A DNA stretch of 64,000 nt from Spirometra erinaceieuropaei (GCA_902702965.1 CACRXP010000182.1:878543-942542), one strand, 5' to 3'. Shown: positions 33,151-46,199, counted from the first letter of the stretch. Made by a program: numbers and translations. Notes: generated by a model not told the origin, from the letters alone.

Positions 33151-34810
33151 AGCGTTAGGTGTGTAAATGCAAATGCAGTTTACGCCTATCCATGCCTAGT
33201 AAACATTCTGCGAGACGCAGGAGAGATTCTAAAATGGATTAATTTGGTCTTATAGCCTGCCGCAGAGCAGAGGTTCACGTAAGACTTAGATTAGGCATAG
33301 GGCATCATTTGGCATCATATTTGAAATTAGGGTTAGCATGAATATTAGGATTAGAATAAACAGCAGAGTGTCTAGTGGTGATCATTATCTCCAAGCTAAC
33401 CGCAATCCTCATCCGAGCCGCAAATCTAACCTGTAAATCCGGTTATAAATCTTCCTCTAATCGCGGCTCCAAACAAAAGTCTTACGGTTAACCTAACTCT
33501 CTTCATAATGCCTACCTTTATCAAAACCAAGGCCTTAAACGTAGTCCCAACATCACTTATTTCTTTAACCTAAAACGAGGCGCAGCTCGTCCCGTGCAAA
33601 ATTAGACATCCCAGCTACTAAGACACAAAAGTAGCGAGAAAAAAGCTGAGAAATTTGACAGGGCTAATCCCTAGAAGTGGTTCGTACCGACCACTTTTTC
33701 AAGGCTTGTAAGATTTTCTCTGCCTGTTCTTGAGTCCTTAAGCCGCCGGGCCGAATTGTCGCGATACTCGAATATATGACAACCGTTGTAGGAGTTGGGT
33801 AATATGATTATAATGGGAAAATTTTGCTTCCATTTCACCTCAATTTTGAAGTAATTTAGATTTTTGGCACAATCATATTATTGATTCTATGGTGCGAAGT
33901 GAAAACTTCCCTGCTACAACGGATATCGTCAGACCACGTAGGCGATGGCGCAGATTTAGTTTCTCTGAGTGTCGGTTTGAATTTCTTTGAGTTTACCTCA
34001 TCCTTACGTGATCAACTGTCAGTCATAAATGTCACCTACACTGTACTGATGTTTAAAGTTCCGAAAATCATGAAATGACCGCAATTCAAAAAGCTGTGAA
34101 ACCGCTAATGTTTTCCGCTTCATATTGGCATTACTTACACGCGATTTCAAAAGGATCCTCGTTAAAAAAACTAAGGGCGCTTAAAGATATAAACAGTAGG
34201 ATAGTAGATTTTGCAATATTATTTTGAACTCACGGTTACTGATGTTTCCTAGGTCTCGAGGTTGCATTGAGGTTAATAATTGGACCTACAGGGGAACAGG
34301 CATCCATTTGAACAGACGAATTCGAGTTCTTCTGCCCCACAAAATGGATATGGTGAGTGAGACATTCGTGAGGGAAAGCTGTCGTTTGGAGTATACGCAA
34401 ACCTGGACCATCCTGATGTTGTGAATGTGCGGGTATTCGGACCGTTGTTTGTCAAGCAAGGAAGTGGTTTACTGGACAGGTGGCCAAACAGAAACCCCAC
34501 GATCCAATTAAATGGCATGCGTTTAAAGAAAGAAGAGTAACGAGACTAAAACCGTACCTAGAGATACGCCTCTCGTAATTTAGTTTAACGTTAAATAGCA
34601 AAAACCTACCAAACCTTGTAGATAGAGCTTGATTATATAACACCTAATGTAATCGAAAAGGAAATACCGACGTCTTGCCGCTGTCAGTTTTACTCAAAGA
34701 TGGCTGAGGCGGCCGCTGGCAGAGGCTTTACTAAAGTCGAACTAAACAACTAATACCGACACTTGTTCAGCATTAACAGAAATTACCAGGTCATTGATGT
34801 TTTCACAGAT
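33151..34810. other. Intergenic, no gene recognised
   Basis: Short frames only. A plus-strand frame at 34,224-34,424 follows a passable splice acceptor (TTTCCTAG) and contains NNWTYRGTGIHLNRRIR before a GTGAGT-like donor, but no family is recognised and no partner exon was found. Confidence 0.35.
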
Positions 34811-34814
34811 TTTG

Positions 34815-34925
34815 AATATGTCATATTGACCAAACTGTGGAAAACTCGGCGCCACGGTGGGATTCGAACCCACACAATAAGGGGTACAGTACAGCCACTT
34901 TTTAATTGACCATAGTTGAGGTCGA
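34815..34925 (-). mobile_element. tRNA-derived SINE-like fragment (family 2), copy 1
   Basis: On the minus strand the sequence GTGGGTTCGAATCCCACC is a perfect T-arm with the pol III B-box GGTTCGAATCC. GTGGCGCCGAGTTTTCC and CACAGTTTGGTCAATATGA follow. The A-box half is lost. A fuller copy with the same trailing sequence is at 55,430-55,560, which identifies it as a repeat and not a unique tRNA gene. Confidence 0.7.
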
Positions 34926-35285
34926 ACTACTCCGACTGAAATCTGCCAAACCGCCTGGCCCAGATAGAATTCCTGTACTAGCACTTCGTGAACTTGCTAA
35001 TGAACCGTGCAAACCATTGTCTGAAATATCTCAAAAGCCGTTTGAAGAAAGTGAGCTTCCGGAAGAATAGAAGTGCGCGCTCATCAGTCCGATCCATAAA
35101 GAAGGCTAACGACTTGACTGCGAAAATTATTGTCCGTCAGACTTTCTTGCATTGCGCGTAAAATAATATAACGCATCATTAAGAGACATTTGATACAATA
35201 CCTGGGAAAAAAACAGAATATTGTTTGATGCCCAACATAGCTTTCGTTCAGGGCTCTCTTGCCTAACGTGTCTTCTTCAATAACA
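34925..35285 (+). mobile_element. Non-LTR retrotransposon RT N-terminal fragment
   Basis: Frames read LKSAKPPGPDRIPVLALREL, then EISQKPFEESELPEE, KCALISPIHKEG and DAQHSFRSGLSCLTCLL. This is the classic start of a CR1/Jockey-type reverse transcriptase (the KPPGPDGIPP, W..A.I.PI.K and QHGF..G.S motifs). In-frame stops include one at the position expected for Trp after PEE and several after KEG. It ends where the oppositely oriented element begins. Confidence 0.78.
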
Positions 35286-36170
35286 ATAATTGTAGTTAAT
35301 GCCGGTTTACAGGCATTGTCAGGGAAAGGATAAACTCATATTCGGCCGGCAGTGAAAAAAGCACCAGACAAAAAAAATGAAGAAGGTGGTTTTTATAGTT
35401 TCGAGGGTTCAGGAGAAAAAACTGTTGGCCATGAAATAACGACACTCAATAAAGGGATGAATAGCACTGCAAAAGATATTATCAGTCTCCATTTCTGTTC
35501 ATGAAATCGGGACTGGACCAAACAGAAGTTCTGAAGAACAGCTGTCGTTGTTGGCTAAAGAAATTGCCCTCGGCGAGCCCGCCATAGGGATCAGAGGCCA
35601 CCAATGCCATCGCTACGGTATAGTCCATCAGTAGATTCAGCACGAATGATTTATGGGAGTTTTCTGAAAGCAACCAGCGAGTAACAGTTCTCCTCAACAA
35701 ATGATAATTTTGCAGATTTTTCACAATCATGGGTAGTTTATTCCAAATAGCAATTGCATTTACAGAAACGAATCGACAATATTTAACAGTACTTGCCAGA
35801 GGAAGAAATAAAAAAGACCTCACGGTGAATGCTACGTCGGGGTAGACAAGATGTCTTAAAGAAGTGAGTGGGTTAAAGGTACGATTATATAAAAGCTTAA
35901 ATAGTAAGAATAGTCCACTTTGTCATCTACGAAACCATAACGGACCAAGGCCTGTAAGCCGGTAACGTTCTTGGTAAAACAAATGCAAGTGTTCAGGGGA
36001 TTAAACTCTCTTGGTAAAAAATGTTGGACGGATTTGATTTTTTTCGCTCAGAAGCACGCATGATGCTAAATAAAACGAACAGTATTCCAGGCCAGATCTA
36101 ACGTACGTTGTAAAGGTGCATTCTAATGTCCCTAGATTTAAAGTTTCAGTTCAATATTCGTAGGCTGTTC
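35286..36170 (-). mobile_element. CR1/Jockey-like element, second family, 5'-truncated copy
   Basis: The minus-strand frame 35,823-35,482 reads RSFLFLPLASTVKYCRFVSV, then NAIAIWNKLP. This matches the C-terminus of the longer copy at 37,691-39,160 (FLFLPLARTVKYRRFYSVNA). Decayed frames upstream to about 36,170 match that copy's RT connection region (GLEYCSF). The 3' UTR at 35,300-35,450 matches 36,640-36,791. It sits in opposite orientation beside the RT fragment at 34,925. Confidence 0.8.
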
Positions 36171-36585
36171 TCGCTGGACTTATATCTTCTGAGGAATTCG
36201 GTCCTGAGTTCGCTCCATTTCTCCCCTTCGAACGGTGAGAAATCCCGCTGAAAAAAATTATTGAGTGGGCATCTGGGAGTACAGCTTTCCTCTTCAGCAG
36301 TAGCAGAGCTTGTTTATCCTTTCCAAGAACATTTTTAATGGTATTTGGCGACTCGACTCACCCTTCGAATGCTTAATTGGTCCATTTCTGATAGATATCA
36401 AGACGGTGATGTTTTCGTTTTCTCGTGGTTTATTCTGTTCTTTGGGATGTTTTAAGTAGACTAAGGCATACCCTTCACGACGATGCCTTTACTGCGATCA
36501 AATGGAGAGCACTGTCGTTTATTTTTGTACACAGATTCTAAATCGCGCCAATTTCTGTTTGCATCATCGTCCAATTCAGAGACAG

Positions 36586-36587
<2 letters not shown>

Positions 36588-36636
<49 letters not shown>
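36588..36636. repeat. (AAT)n microsatellite, probable 3' tail of the adjacent retrotransposon
   Basis: About 16 ATA/AAT units lie immediately at the 3' end of the minus-strand element that follows. The other family member ends at CAATAACAATAATTG (35,288-35,302), consistent with an ATT-type tail. Confidence 0.85.
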
Positions 36637-36638
<2 letters not shown>

Positions 36639-39160
36639 CTAATGCCAGTTTACAGGCATTTTCAAGGAAAGCGATTAAACACAAATCCGACCAGCAGTGA
36701 AAAAAGGCTCCTGAGGTAAAGAATAAAAATTAAGTTGAAGGTGGTTTCCATGGTTTGGAGGGTTCAGGAGAAAAAACTACTGGTGGTATACNNNNNNNNN
36801 NNNNNNNNNNNNNNNNNNNNNNNNNNNNNNNNNNNNNNNNNNNNNNNNNNNNNNNNNNNNNNNNNNNNNNNNNNNNNNNNNNNNNNNNNNNNNNNNNNNN
36901 NNNNNNNNNNNNNNNNNNNNNNNNNNNNNNNNNNNNNNNNNNNNNNNNNNNNNNNNNNNNNNNNNNNNNNNNNNNNNNNNNNNNNNNNNNNNNNNNNNNN
37001 NNNNNNNNNNNNNNNNNNNNNNNNNNNNNNNNNNNNNNNNNNNNNNNNNNNNNNNNNNNNNNNNNNNNNNNNNNNNNNNNNNNNNNNNNNNNNNNNNNNN
37101 NNNNNNNNNNNNNNNNNNNNNNNNNNNNNNNNNNNNNNNNNNNNNNNNNNNNNNNNNNNNNNNNNNNNNNNNNNNNNNNNNNNNNNNNNNNNNNNNNNNN
37201 NNNNNNNNNNNNNNNNNNNNNNNNNNNNNNNNNNNNNNNNNNNNNNNNNNNNNNNNNNNNNNNNNNNNNNNNNNNNNNNNNNNNNNNNNNNNNNNNNNNN
37301 NNNNNNNNNNNNNNNNNNNNNNNNNNNNNNNNNNNNNNNNNNNNNNNNNNNNNNNNNNNNNNNNNNNNNNNNNNNNNNNNNNNNNNNNNNNNNNNNNNNN
37401 NNNNNNNNNNNNNNNNNNNNNNNNNNNNNNNNNNNNNNNNNNNNNNNNNNNNNNNNNNNNNNNNNNNNNNNNNNNNNNNNNNNNNNNNNNNNNNNNNNNN
37501 NNNNNNNNNNNNNNNNNNNNNNNNNNNNNNNNNNNNNNNNNNNNNNNNNNNNNNNNNNNNNNNNNNNNNNNNNNNNNNNNNNNNNNNNNNNNNNNNNNNN
37601 NNNNNNNNNNNNNNNNNNNNNNNNNNNNNNNNNNNNNNNNNNNNNNNNNNNNNNNNNNNNNNNNNNNNNNNNNNNNNNNNNNNNNNNNNNGGAGATTATC
37701 GAACGTCAATTCCTTTCATGAAATTTTGCATAGTCAAAGTAGAGGCGTTGAGGAATAGCTGGTGAGACCGGCCATAGTGTTCAGAGACCACAAACGCCGT
37801 CGCTCCGTTAGAGTCGATCAGTGGATTCAGCACCCAAAATTTGTGGGAGCTTTTCTGAATGCAAAAATCGAGTAATAGTTCTCTTAAATAAAGGAAACTT
37901 TTGCAGAGTTTTCACACTCATGGGTAGTTTATTCCAAATAGCAATTGCATTTACAGAATAGAACCGACGATATTTAACAGTACGTGCCAGAGGCAGAAAT
38001 AAGAAGACCGCACGGTGACTGTTATGTCGTGGATGGATATGATGTCTTAAAGAAGTGAGTGGGTTAAATGTGTGATTATATAAGAGTTTAAGTAGCAAAA
38101 GCAGTCCCTTTTGTAATCTACAGAACCATAAATTATCAAGGTCCGTAAGCCGGCAACGTTCTTGGTAAGACAAATGTCGGTGTTCCGGGGCTAAAATTCT
38201 CTTGGTAAAAAAGTGTTTAACGGATTCTATTTTCTTCCGCTCAGAAACACGCATAAGTGTAAATAAAAACGAACAGTATTCCAGGCCAGGTCTAATGTAG
38301 ATGTTATGAAGGCGCATTCTAATATCGCTGATTTTAAAATTTTGGAGGATAAACCCGGTCGTTCTACATGCTCTAGAGACTATCACGGCGCAGTGGTCCG
38401 ATGGTTTAGGATTCTTGGAGTACGATACGCCCAGACCTCTTATAATCCCAGGCACATTTATGTCGTAACCGTCAATAGTTAGTTCAGGTTGGTGGTCGCC
38501 GCCAACCACCATGACTGAGCATTTATGCCAAGAAAGGTAAAGGCGCCATGTGCGGCACCACTGGGCGAAAGCCTGTAGATCGCTCTTTAGGAGCTCAAGC
38601 ACAATGTTACGATCTGCCGACTTATATCGATATGCAACTTTAAGATCATCGGCATGCATGAAAGGCCTACCATTCTGAAATAAATCGGGTACATTATTAA
38701 CGAAAAGGCAAAATAAAAGTGGGCCGAGTACACTAACCTGAATGACTCCACTCCTCACACGTGTGGGGTTGGAGATAGTATTGGAAATCTCAACTCCTTG
38801 TGTACGAGTGCCCACGTAAGAGGATATAAAATTCAAAAGTTTGCCACCTATTCCGAAATAGGACAGTTTCAAGATAAGAAGAGCATGGTCAACAAGATCA
38901 AAAGCCTTAGTGAAATCGAAATAGCCTTTGTAAAGTGCAAAACCATTGTCCTTAGATTGGAGAACATGGTCAGAGAAAGATAGCCGACAGGTGTCACAAG
39001 ACCGAGCTTTGAGGAATCCATGCTGTGCACTGCTCAGTAGGTCATTCTCTTTTAAGTGATAGATCATCTTATCTTTGAGAAAAGATTTCCGAAACTGTGG
39101 GAAGGGTGTTTATGGGCCGGAAGTCATCAAATGACGTAGATTGGCCATGCTTGGGCATGG
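36637..39160 (-). mobile_element. CR1/Jockey-like non-LTR retrotransposon, second family, long copy
   Basis: A 419-codon minus-strand frame (39,067 to 37,808) covers most of a reverse transcriptase. It contains QHGFLKARSCDTCRLSF, motif A (GYFDFTKAFDLVDHALLI), a motif B region (RSGVIQVSVLGPLLFCLFVN), motif C as MHADDLKVAY, the thumb (QWCRTWRLYLSWHKCSVMVV) and the C-terminus (NAIAIWNKLPMSVKT). Broken frames near 39,065-39,150 add DFRPINTLPTVSEIF, so a frameshift lies about 39,065. Unusual residues are QVSVLGP where QGSVLGP is usual and HADD where YADD or FADD is usual. The 3' UTR continues across the assembly gap to 36,637. Confidence 0.85.
36792..37690. other. Assembly gap (899 N)
   Basis: A run of N inside the 3' UTR of the non-LTR element. 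By comparison with the sister copy at 35,286 the missing element sequence may be only a few tens of bases, so the gap may be oversized or hold another insertion. Confidence 0.99.
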
Positions 39161-39339
39161 GCAAATGTGTGAATACTTCTACAAGGTGGGATAGGTCTCA
39201 GTTCCAAGAGCGAGATTAAATATCTTGCATAAGAGCCATGGGATAATTAAATTAACATTCGCTTCTTGACTGCTAACTGAGACACTATGAGGTCCAGGTC
39301 TATGATACTGACGAAAACGCCGAATCACCACAGTCACGC

Positions 39340-39965
39340 CCCACAGAGTGAAAGTTATGGTTTCGAGCTGTTCGGAAAAACTTATGGGACATTCGTCCCG
39401 TCTCACTTAGAGTATGCAGTCCAGGCCTGGATACTGTTGTTGAAGAAAGATTATCAACGGCTGACGGATACGAAGATGGTCAAGAATCTTAATCATATAC
39501 CTTACGAAACCAGGCTGACCGAACTAAATCTGTTTCCTCTCATTTACAAGCAACTGCACGGCGAGTTCATTCAAACCTACAGGATCGTCAGAGGCCGTGA
39601 GTGTGACCTAGACTTTAATGAATCCTTTGAATTTGCCAGGACTGACAGTCTGCGTGGTCATCCATTCAAACTGCAGAGAAATCTGGCTCATGCGGACGCC
39701 CGACGGAACGCCTTCTCTCGCAGGGTCATTGGGGCATGGAACAGACTCCCTGATACAGTGGTTCTTTCGGAAACTGTCGAGTCCTTTTAAGTGTAGGCTA
39801 GATGCTCATTTGCTGGGAAACTACTGTACATATAATCACGATTGTTTTCGCGGCGGAAGTTGGCGCCTGGCTCACGCTCACCGCTAAATTTGGAGTCCCG
39901 CATTTGTTAATGTAGTTATTGATTCTGTTTCTGGTTATCGATATGAATACGGAGCTCAAGGGCAA
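39340..39965 (+). mobile_element. CR1-like retrotransposon fragment (C-terminal RT region)
   Basis: The frame reads FGKTYGTFVPSHLEYAVQAW, then PYETRLTELNLFPLIYKQL, RIVRGRECDLDF, SLRGHPFKL and RRVIGAWNRLPDTVVLSE to a stop at 39,788-39,790, with a further frame after a one-base shift. This is the same family as the copies at 9,481 and 31,877. It is truncated at the 5' end and slightly internally deleted after KKDYQRL. Confidence 0.85.
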
Positions 39966-42900
39966 AAGCCCCATTGCCTTAATTAATTGACTTAAAGTGT
40001 CTTAGTCAATGTCTGCACAGTCGGAAGCGGAATGCTCGAGTTTTTAATAAAAGTTTGGGACAGGAAAGCACTGAAACTATCAGCGGTCCATTGGGCATCA
40101 GCTGTAGGACTCCCGAGAGCGTCTCGAAGTGTGGAATGCAACGTTTTATTTTGAGTTCGTACTTATCGGGACTAAGATTTCTAGACATTAAACAAACGGT
40201 ATCTATGAACTGGGCCTCTTCGGCTAGCTGTTTTTCTTCGACAGAAATCAGCTTTTACAACATGACTACTCACAGTAAGCTCTGTAAAACACTGTCATAC
40301 ACGATCTTTCCGTACTGACTTGCGGTGAACAGGTGCGCTTCTCCATCATAACGACTGTAGGGTGATCCGATCACATTGTAAATGTCTATAACTTTATAAT
40401 GAGTTCGAATATCCGAATGCATTGTATATAAATAAGATCATTAAAAACTCTGCATGTAAACATTCAAATTCATACGTGCATACCCATATTCTACTAATCG
40501 TCCCTAGAGAATCAAAGCAAGTGCCTAGATCATAGACAAATATAACTACAATTTTATTTCCCTTCAACCTAATAAATTCACTTTTTCTAGGAAAAATTAC
40601 CCCACCTAATCGACTGTTACCCCTCCCAACAAACAGAATGTATTCTCAATTATCGCCACACCTTGTATATAAGCCGCTAAAACCACTTAATCAATATCCC
40701 CTTTTGTGAATGGGATTCCTGTTTCAATTCAAACAGTGCGCCTTTCACCCTCCAGCAAGTTTCTTTCATGGTCGTATTCCTGGCAGAATGTACATGCTGG
40801 GTTGGCAAACTCACCCGATGAACAGTAAAATCTCTGCGGGAATACACGGCAGTATGGCATATATAGATTTGTCGTAGGAACTCAGATAGCTAGTGGTAGT
40901 GATCAGTGATTCTGCCCACAAATTCCTATATCTATATTCTACTCCTTTTTACCCATACAGGATATCTTCAATGATACGATCTTTTTTACAACACCAGATG
41001 TGAGCATTCGTTCAGTTTTCCTCATTGACAGTCAAACGCTTGATGACGTAGCGAAAGTTTATACTGTTAAGCTGTGAGAAGGTTTAGGTCTGCTAAAGAG
41101 AACATGTAATGCCACAAATGAGGTTTTCCTCCTTTTATCTTTACACAATGGGCTGCATTTACTATCTCGTCGTTTTCATCTGTAACATGACGGTTTAGTT
41201 TTGTTCTTGATCCACCATATCTCCGAGTGGACTATGGTGAGGTCAAAGATAAACGGCCAACCGAAAACGTCAGCTTCGCGGAAAACCGCCCATCGAATGT
41301 CGCGAAACCCTTTCTCGAAGCGGAAGAGCTCATAGTAAGACTCAGCGGCCAACCCTTTCAGACGCTCTCCAAAATTCAGCAGTAGACGCCAACTTGACGT
41401 TTTTTAAGAATTCGAGTACTCTGTTCCAGAACATCCTGGTTTAAACGAATATCGCTCCCGAACCTATAAATTTTACCTACTAGAACGTAGCCGCAGTCAT
41501 AGTCCTGACCCAGATTAGGTCCCCGTCAGTATCTTAAAGGCTGACGCGAACGAAATTTTTCTGCCCCTCCTTTTAAAGATATTCAGTCTCGCCCTGGAAA
41601 ATGAAACCTATTCCAGTTCATGGAAGAAATAACATATTCTGCCTAATCCCACGCACGGACAGTCTATGCCATTTGACAACTCCCGGTCAATGAACAAACT
41701 CCTAGCACTTTCGAAAATCACAGGCGTTAATAAACGTTACGATGGTGTGGCACGTAAGACAATACCCAAAGTAGAGCTACTAAGTATAGATTTCACGATG
41801 CTCGACCTAGGAACACCCACCAGCTTTCTCTTTTTGATTATGTTCTACAATTTAGGTACGATGGTTTCGCACTTTACACATCGTCATTGTCGCCATAATA
41901 TCGCGATTTGGCAACCAAAAAAACGCAACCCCTGGATCCTTATTATGGACCACGCGTGGCGGATTAATTTCAATGAGGAATACACTGACATGTCCTGAAA
42001 ATGGTCTCGAAAGTTTCGACCCCCGGGCTCTCCACTCCCAACACTTATCTGTCGATTCTCCGTGTCTCCCAATCACATCGTGGCAATATTGGACGCAGCG
42101 GCTGTCGTGGTGTGAGTGCGTACATCTAAGTCATGTACTACATGGGCAAAACGTACGTAATACATGCATGCGTAGCAGTAGATCGAAACTCGGAAAGGCT
42201 AATCGGCGCTATATAGACACCTAGGTTTTACCCTGAAGGCCTGAAGCATAACGGGTTAGGGTCCACCACACACCGTAACAAGAATGCAGAACATTTTTGT
42301 TGTTCCCGCATGTCCCATAAAATAAACCTTCAGCCTGGCTTCTCTCTCTCTCCCTCGGCATGATGTCAAGTGTTAGCGCTTCCTGAAACAGCAACTAATG
42401 GTACTGTACTAAATGAAGCGCTCGCTCAGGTGGCTGAATTTTTATTCTACTACCCGAAAAATGTTCAGATGACAGCAGTGCTCGGAGTCCATGAACTAAT
42501 TTAGTGCAACAAAGAGACCTAAATCAGCGTTTCAGAAAAGTCAAGACCATTTCAGAAATTCAACCAAATTATAATACAGAACAACAGAGCCTGATTTGTG
42601 CGGATGAATTCATTATACACTTTCCACTTTTGTTTCCCTTTTAACCGGGAAAATGTACATCTGTCCATCTTTGCTCATCCCTTGTCTATTTAGGACAGGA
42701 AAATTCACCCTTTGCGCCATTTTAAAAAGGTTTGTGTTAAAGACTTCTTTTATTTGTCTTTATAAGAAGTGCCGCACCTTATAAATCCCTTTTGTTTTTT
42801 TACTTTTACGATTAACTCTTGGCCCATCCGCCTAGCATTTGCCTAGCTGTTAGCACCCGTTCATTCTTAGTTGTTTTTAATTGCTTGTACACTGAATTTT

Positions 42901-43520
42901 TGCTGTATTTATGCGGTGCACTTTTTATTTTATTACATTATGGAGTTTTCAGACCAGCTGCCGCTATCATATCATTTCTCCCTATTAGCACCGTTTCGTA
43001 GGATCTTTGTAACACTATTAAGCGTCTTGCTTTAATTTGGCCGACGCATATCGCTTTCAGAACCTTATTCTGAATCTGCAGGCAATTGAAAAGCCTACAT
43101 CTGCATGCTTTTCTGTGAACGATTACCTGAGACCTCAAGGACACCTATAACACCTGACCTACATAGACTTGGGCCGTCATGGCAGTCGCGTGCACCCTAA
43201 AGGATGCCGGTATGCTGGCAGTTTTTCACCCGTGATGTTTCAAGGCCTCACTCGATCTGTCACAAGCGAAATTGTAGAATTATTCGATCTGGGTTACTAA
43301 ACTTACGTCTGCAGTGTTCCTCTGAAACCTTGAGAGGGGCGCTTAGAGACTGGACTGGTAGCGGACAGACGACACTGTTTGACAGCTGATCCCTAATGTA
43401 CATTAAGAACTGAGGCGGTTCTGTTATTTTCCATGTGTCGAGGTCATTAAGAGGCCTTGCTCGTTGCGAACAGTGCCACTACCGACACATATTAATTAAT
43501 GTTGATCTCTCATTGACCAA
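39966..43520. other. Intergenic, no gene recognised; unit-like fragment at about 40,330-41,000
   Basis: The stretch 40,540-41,000 shares phrases with 6,200-7,000 and 17,230-17,600: TTTCAATTCAAACAGTGCG against TTTCAACCGAGGCAGTGTG, TGCGGGAATACACGGCAGT against GGCGGGAATACGATGCGGT, and the CTAGTGGTAGTGATCAGTG region. It is therefore a remote relative of the unit sequence. Between 41,000 and 43,520 I recognise neither gene nor repeat. A CT-rich run lies at about 42,340-42,355. Confidence 0.4.
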
Positions 43521-43524
43521 AGTT

Positions 43525-43581
43525 ACTGTTGTGGTTGGCACCCTATAGTACAGTTTACTATAGGGTGCCAACCACAACAGT
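43525..43581. repeat. Perfect 26-bp inverted repeat with 5-base loop
   Basis: Arms 43,525-43,550 and 43,556-43,581 are exact reverse complements (ACTGTTGTGGTTGGCACCCT and inward) separated by CAGTT. The right arm continues into a short direct repeat, GTAGCCACAAC and GTAACCACA-type phrases, to about 43,612. There is no poly-U tract or gene context to suggest a terminator. Confidence 0.95.
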
Positions 43582-43611
43582 AGCCACAACGTAACCACAG
43601 TAACCACAACG

Positions 43612-46115
43612 TAGCCGATTTACGATATACGCGTATCGAGAGGATAGCTTTTTTGTCTGGCAGATGTATGCCGAGTAGATATCGAATTTTCGCTGTACAC
43701 GGAAATATTGCTGTCTTATACTAAATCGACCCTCTATTGTTTCTGTGGCCCCTTCGGTGCTTTTTCCCATGGGTTTCGAAGTCCCTATTCAAGAAGCCAC
43801 TTCATGGCACCTAGGAAAACTAAACGCAGGGCCCAAAAGTTGCGCGGGACTGCATATAATACACTCACCTTGCTCTAGTTTATTTCTAGCTTTCACGGAC
43901 GTTGTTTTTGATTGTACAGTTTATTTCAATATGCCTGTCAGCTCTTTATCGTGATTGCGTACAAGGCCTGATTGACGCGCGCGCATCGATTCCGAGCGCC
44001 GTCCCAGGATCTGATAACTGTCAAATACATATAGTATCGATATTTACAAATCATTGTATTGGTTTTTGCTGTCGTCATCATGGCTGGCAACCCAAAACGC
44101 AGACTTGTGGGATCTGGCCGTTCGTAATTTTGTCCAGGTCCATGAGACTGACCCGCATCCTCTCCTTTGAGGCAGGCAAATTGTCTATTTGGAAATTTTT
44201 ATGCAGTGACTTGAATCTTTCTCGATAATCCGTAATCCGCTCCAGGGTATGCTAGCACGTTACGAAAAAAACTCGGGCATGAACCGTCATCGGGAATGCC
44301 CTCGAAGGTTTTAATAATAGCCCATTCTTCGCATCATCTGTCCGACTGACTATTTCATTTGTTCCTACAGGGTTTACGCGTTGTGGTCCCTGCGAAAGTA
44401 TAGGAGTTTGGAGTCCTTTCCCCTTTCCTCTTAAGTCACATTGCGAAATTTTTCTGATTCCAAACAAGCCTCGATGTAGCTTGTAAGACACGGAGTCCAC
44501 CAGTTGCATGCAATCGAAGTGTGACCAAACAAACGTATCCTGTGGCATTCGAAAGTTTTCCCCGTTGGTGTGTTGGAATCCTTTACTAATTAGTAGACGT
44601 CCTTTTCGAGCCTTGACAGCAGGTTACACGAATTGTTTCACTGACACTATGATGGCATTTAAGTGGTCCCAACGTTGCAGGATGATTCCGATCACAGACG
44701 GCCGTCGTTAGTCGATGCTGTACGATGGCGCATTTTTCAGCCTTACTCTTAGAATCCTTACGAAAGACTTGGCCATCTATGCGCCGACATCGAGGCCCTA
44801 CTGATCAATGCATCCGTGTTTGAGTTAAAACGTTTGTCAGTAAGCATTATGGAACTGTTGGAAACCATCTGTGATGGTTTATTAATGTGTATAAGAGCGA
44901 CCGGCGCTGGCTGCAGAAATTAGGAAACCTGCGTTGTCTGCATGTTGGGGATTCCCGATTTTTCGTGGTTGGAATACAATGAAAGTTGGCGTAGTGCATG
45001 CAACTGCCCCATTGACAGCTCATTCTGACTCTAGTGCATCTGCAACTGCAGACGTTTCTGCCAGACTCACAATATGTGAATTCTCTTACGGCAAAAGGTA
45101 CCCAAGTTCTGCAAACATGTTTCTTGGACGAAAAACATTCATAAGCATAAAACGGGCATGACCTTATCCGGTCTAAAGTGCCAATTCATTGGTACCGGCA
45201 GGGTCCAATGGTTCTTCCGGATGATTTTCTTTAAAATTCCGAACCACACTAGTACTTCGTAGTCGGAGATCAAAATTATCTTAAATTAGGGAACTCTCGG
45301 AGTATGTGCCTGTTTGATATGTCATGTGAAGGTGAGATGAACAGGCACCTAAAAGTCCTTGCAACACTCAACTCTATATTTCTTCACATTCAAAAGCCTA
45401 CCCAAACTGATGTGAGAGTAAAGACTCAAGATGTCATGATCGCGACTATTTAAGGTGCAGATGATAGGGACTAAGGGGCACAGATGAGGAAGTTTAAATC
45501 CGTCATGCCTTGCGTGCAACCCCCTAATCCACTTCGACTTCAGTCTGATACTCCTCATCCGCTTCGAATGTCACATGTGATCAGCATCATACTTAATGCT
45601 TGATGTAGATGCTCAGGGAGAACTTCACAGTGACCCTGATGGCCACGCGAGACAAAGGGCCGCCTTTTCGCAGAACGTCTTTTCCAGCTCCTTTCTCCCT
45701 CGCTCGTGCATTTTCACAATACGTGGTAAATTTGAGCAGTCACAACAACCGACTGTCATTATCCGTGCGTTAGGTGAAAATTTACCCAGCCGCGTTTCAA
45801 CTTCACCGAATCATATATTCGCCTGCTTCTGGTGACATATTTTGCATGGATGTATTGGTTCAAGCCAATGGCTCCGTGTAATTACCTTGCTCAAAAGTAA
45901 TGACGTTAGGTGCCTTCCATGAGTTTTGCCGGTTTCGTAAGTTGTAGTTAGGCTTCCTCTCAACATGACCTTCACTAAGGCCTCGCGTACAATCTGCAAG
46001 ACAGCCAATATATCTTAACTGGTCCGTTAATCCCTTTCGCCTTAAATGCTTTTTGCGAACTCAATGGTTGTGCCTATGTGTGCTCGTACGCTTGCACTTT
46101 GTATCTATATTTTAG
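43612..46115. other. Upstream region of the CZIB-like gene, no exon recognised
   Basis: No recognisable repeat. The missing first coding exon and the promoter of the zinc-binding protein gene should lie here, but the exon would encode only about two or three residues and cannot be picked out by eye. Confidence 0.4.
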
Positions 46116-46199
46116 GTGTACGATCTAGAATTCTGTGCAAAATTGGAAAATATTAGTGAAGTTGTCCCCCACGGGTCTGATTTCCGGTGGTACATTCAG
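46116..46199 (+). CDS. CZIB: CZIB-like exon 2
   Basis: 28 codons, phase 0 at both ends, acceptor TATATTTTAG, donor CAG|GTAGGT. It encodes VYDLEFCAKLENI and GSDFRWYIQ, aligning with residues 4-30 of the human protein. Confidence 0.9.

Noticed and set aside
34224..34424. Possible lone exon with NNWTYRGTG
   Set aside because: Splice-like borders exist but there is no recognisable family, no partner exon, and the frame is short.
36735..37765. Very long open frames on both strands
   Set aside because: They consist almost entirely of N from the assembly gap.
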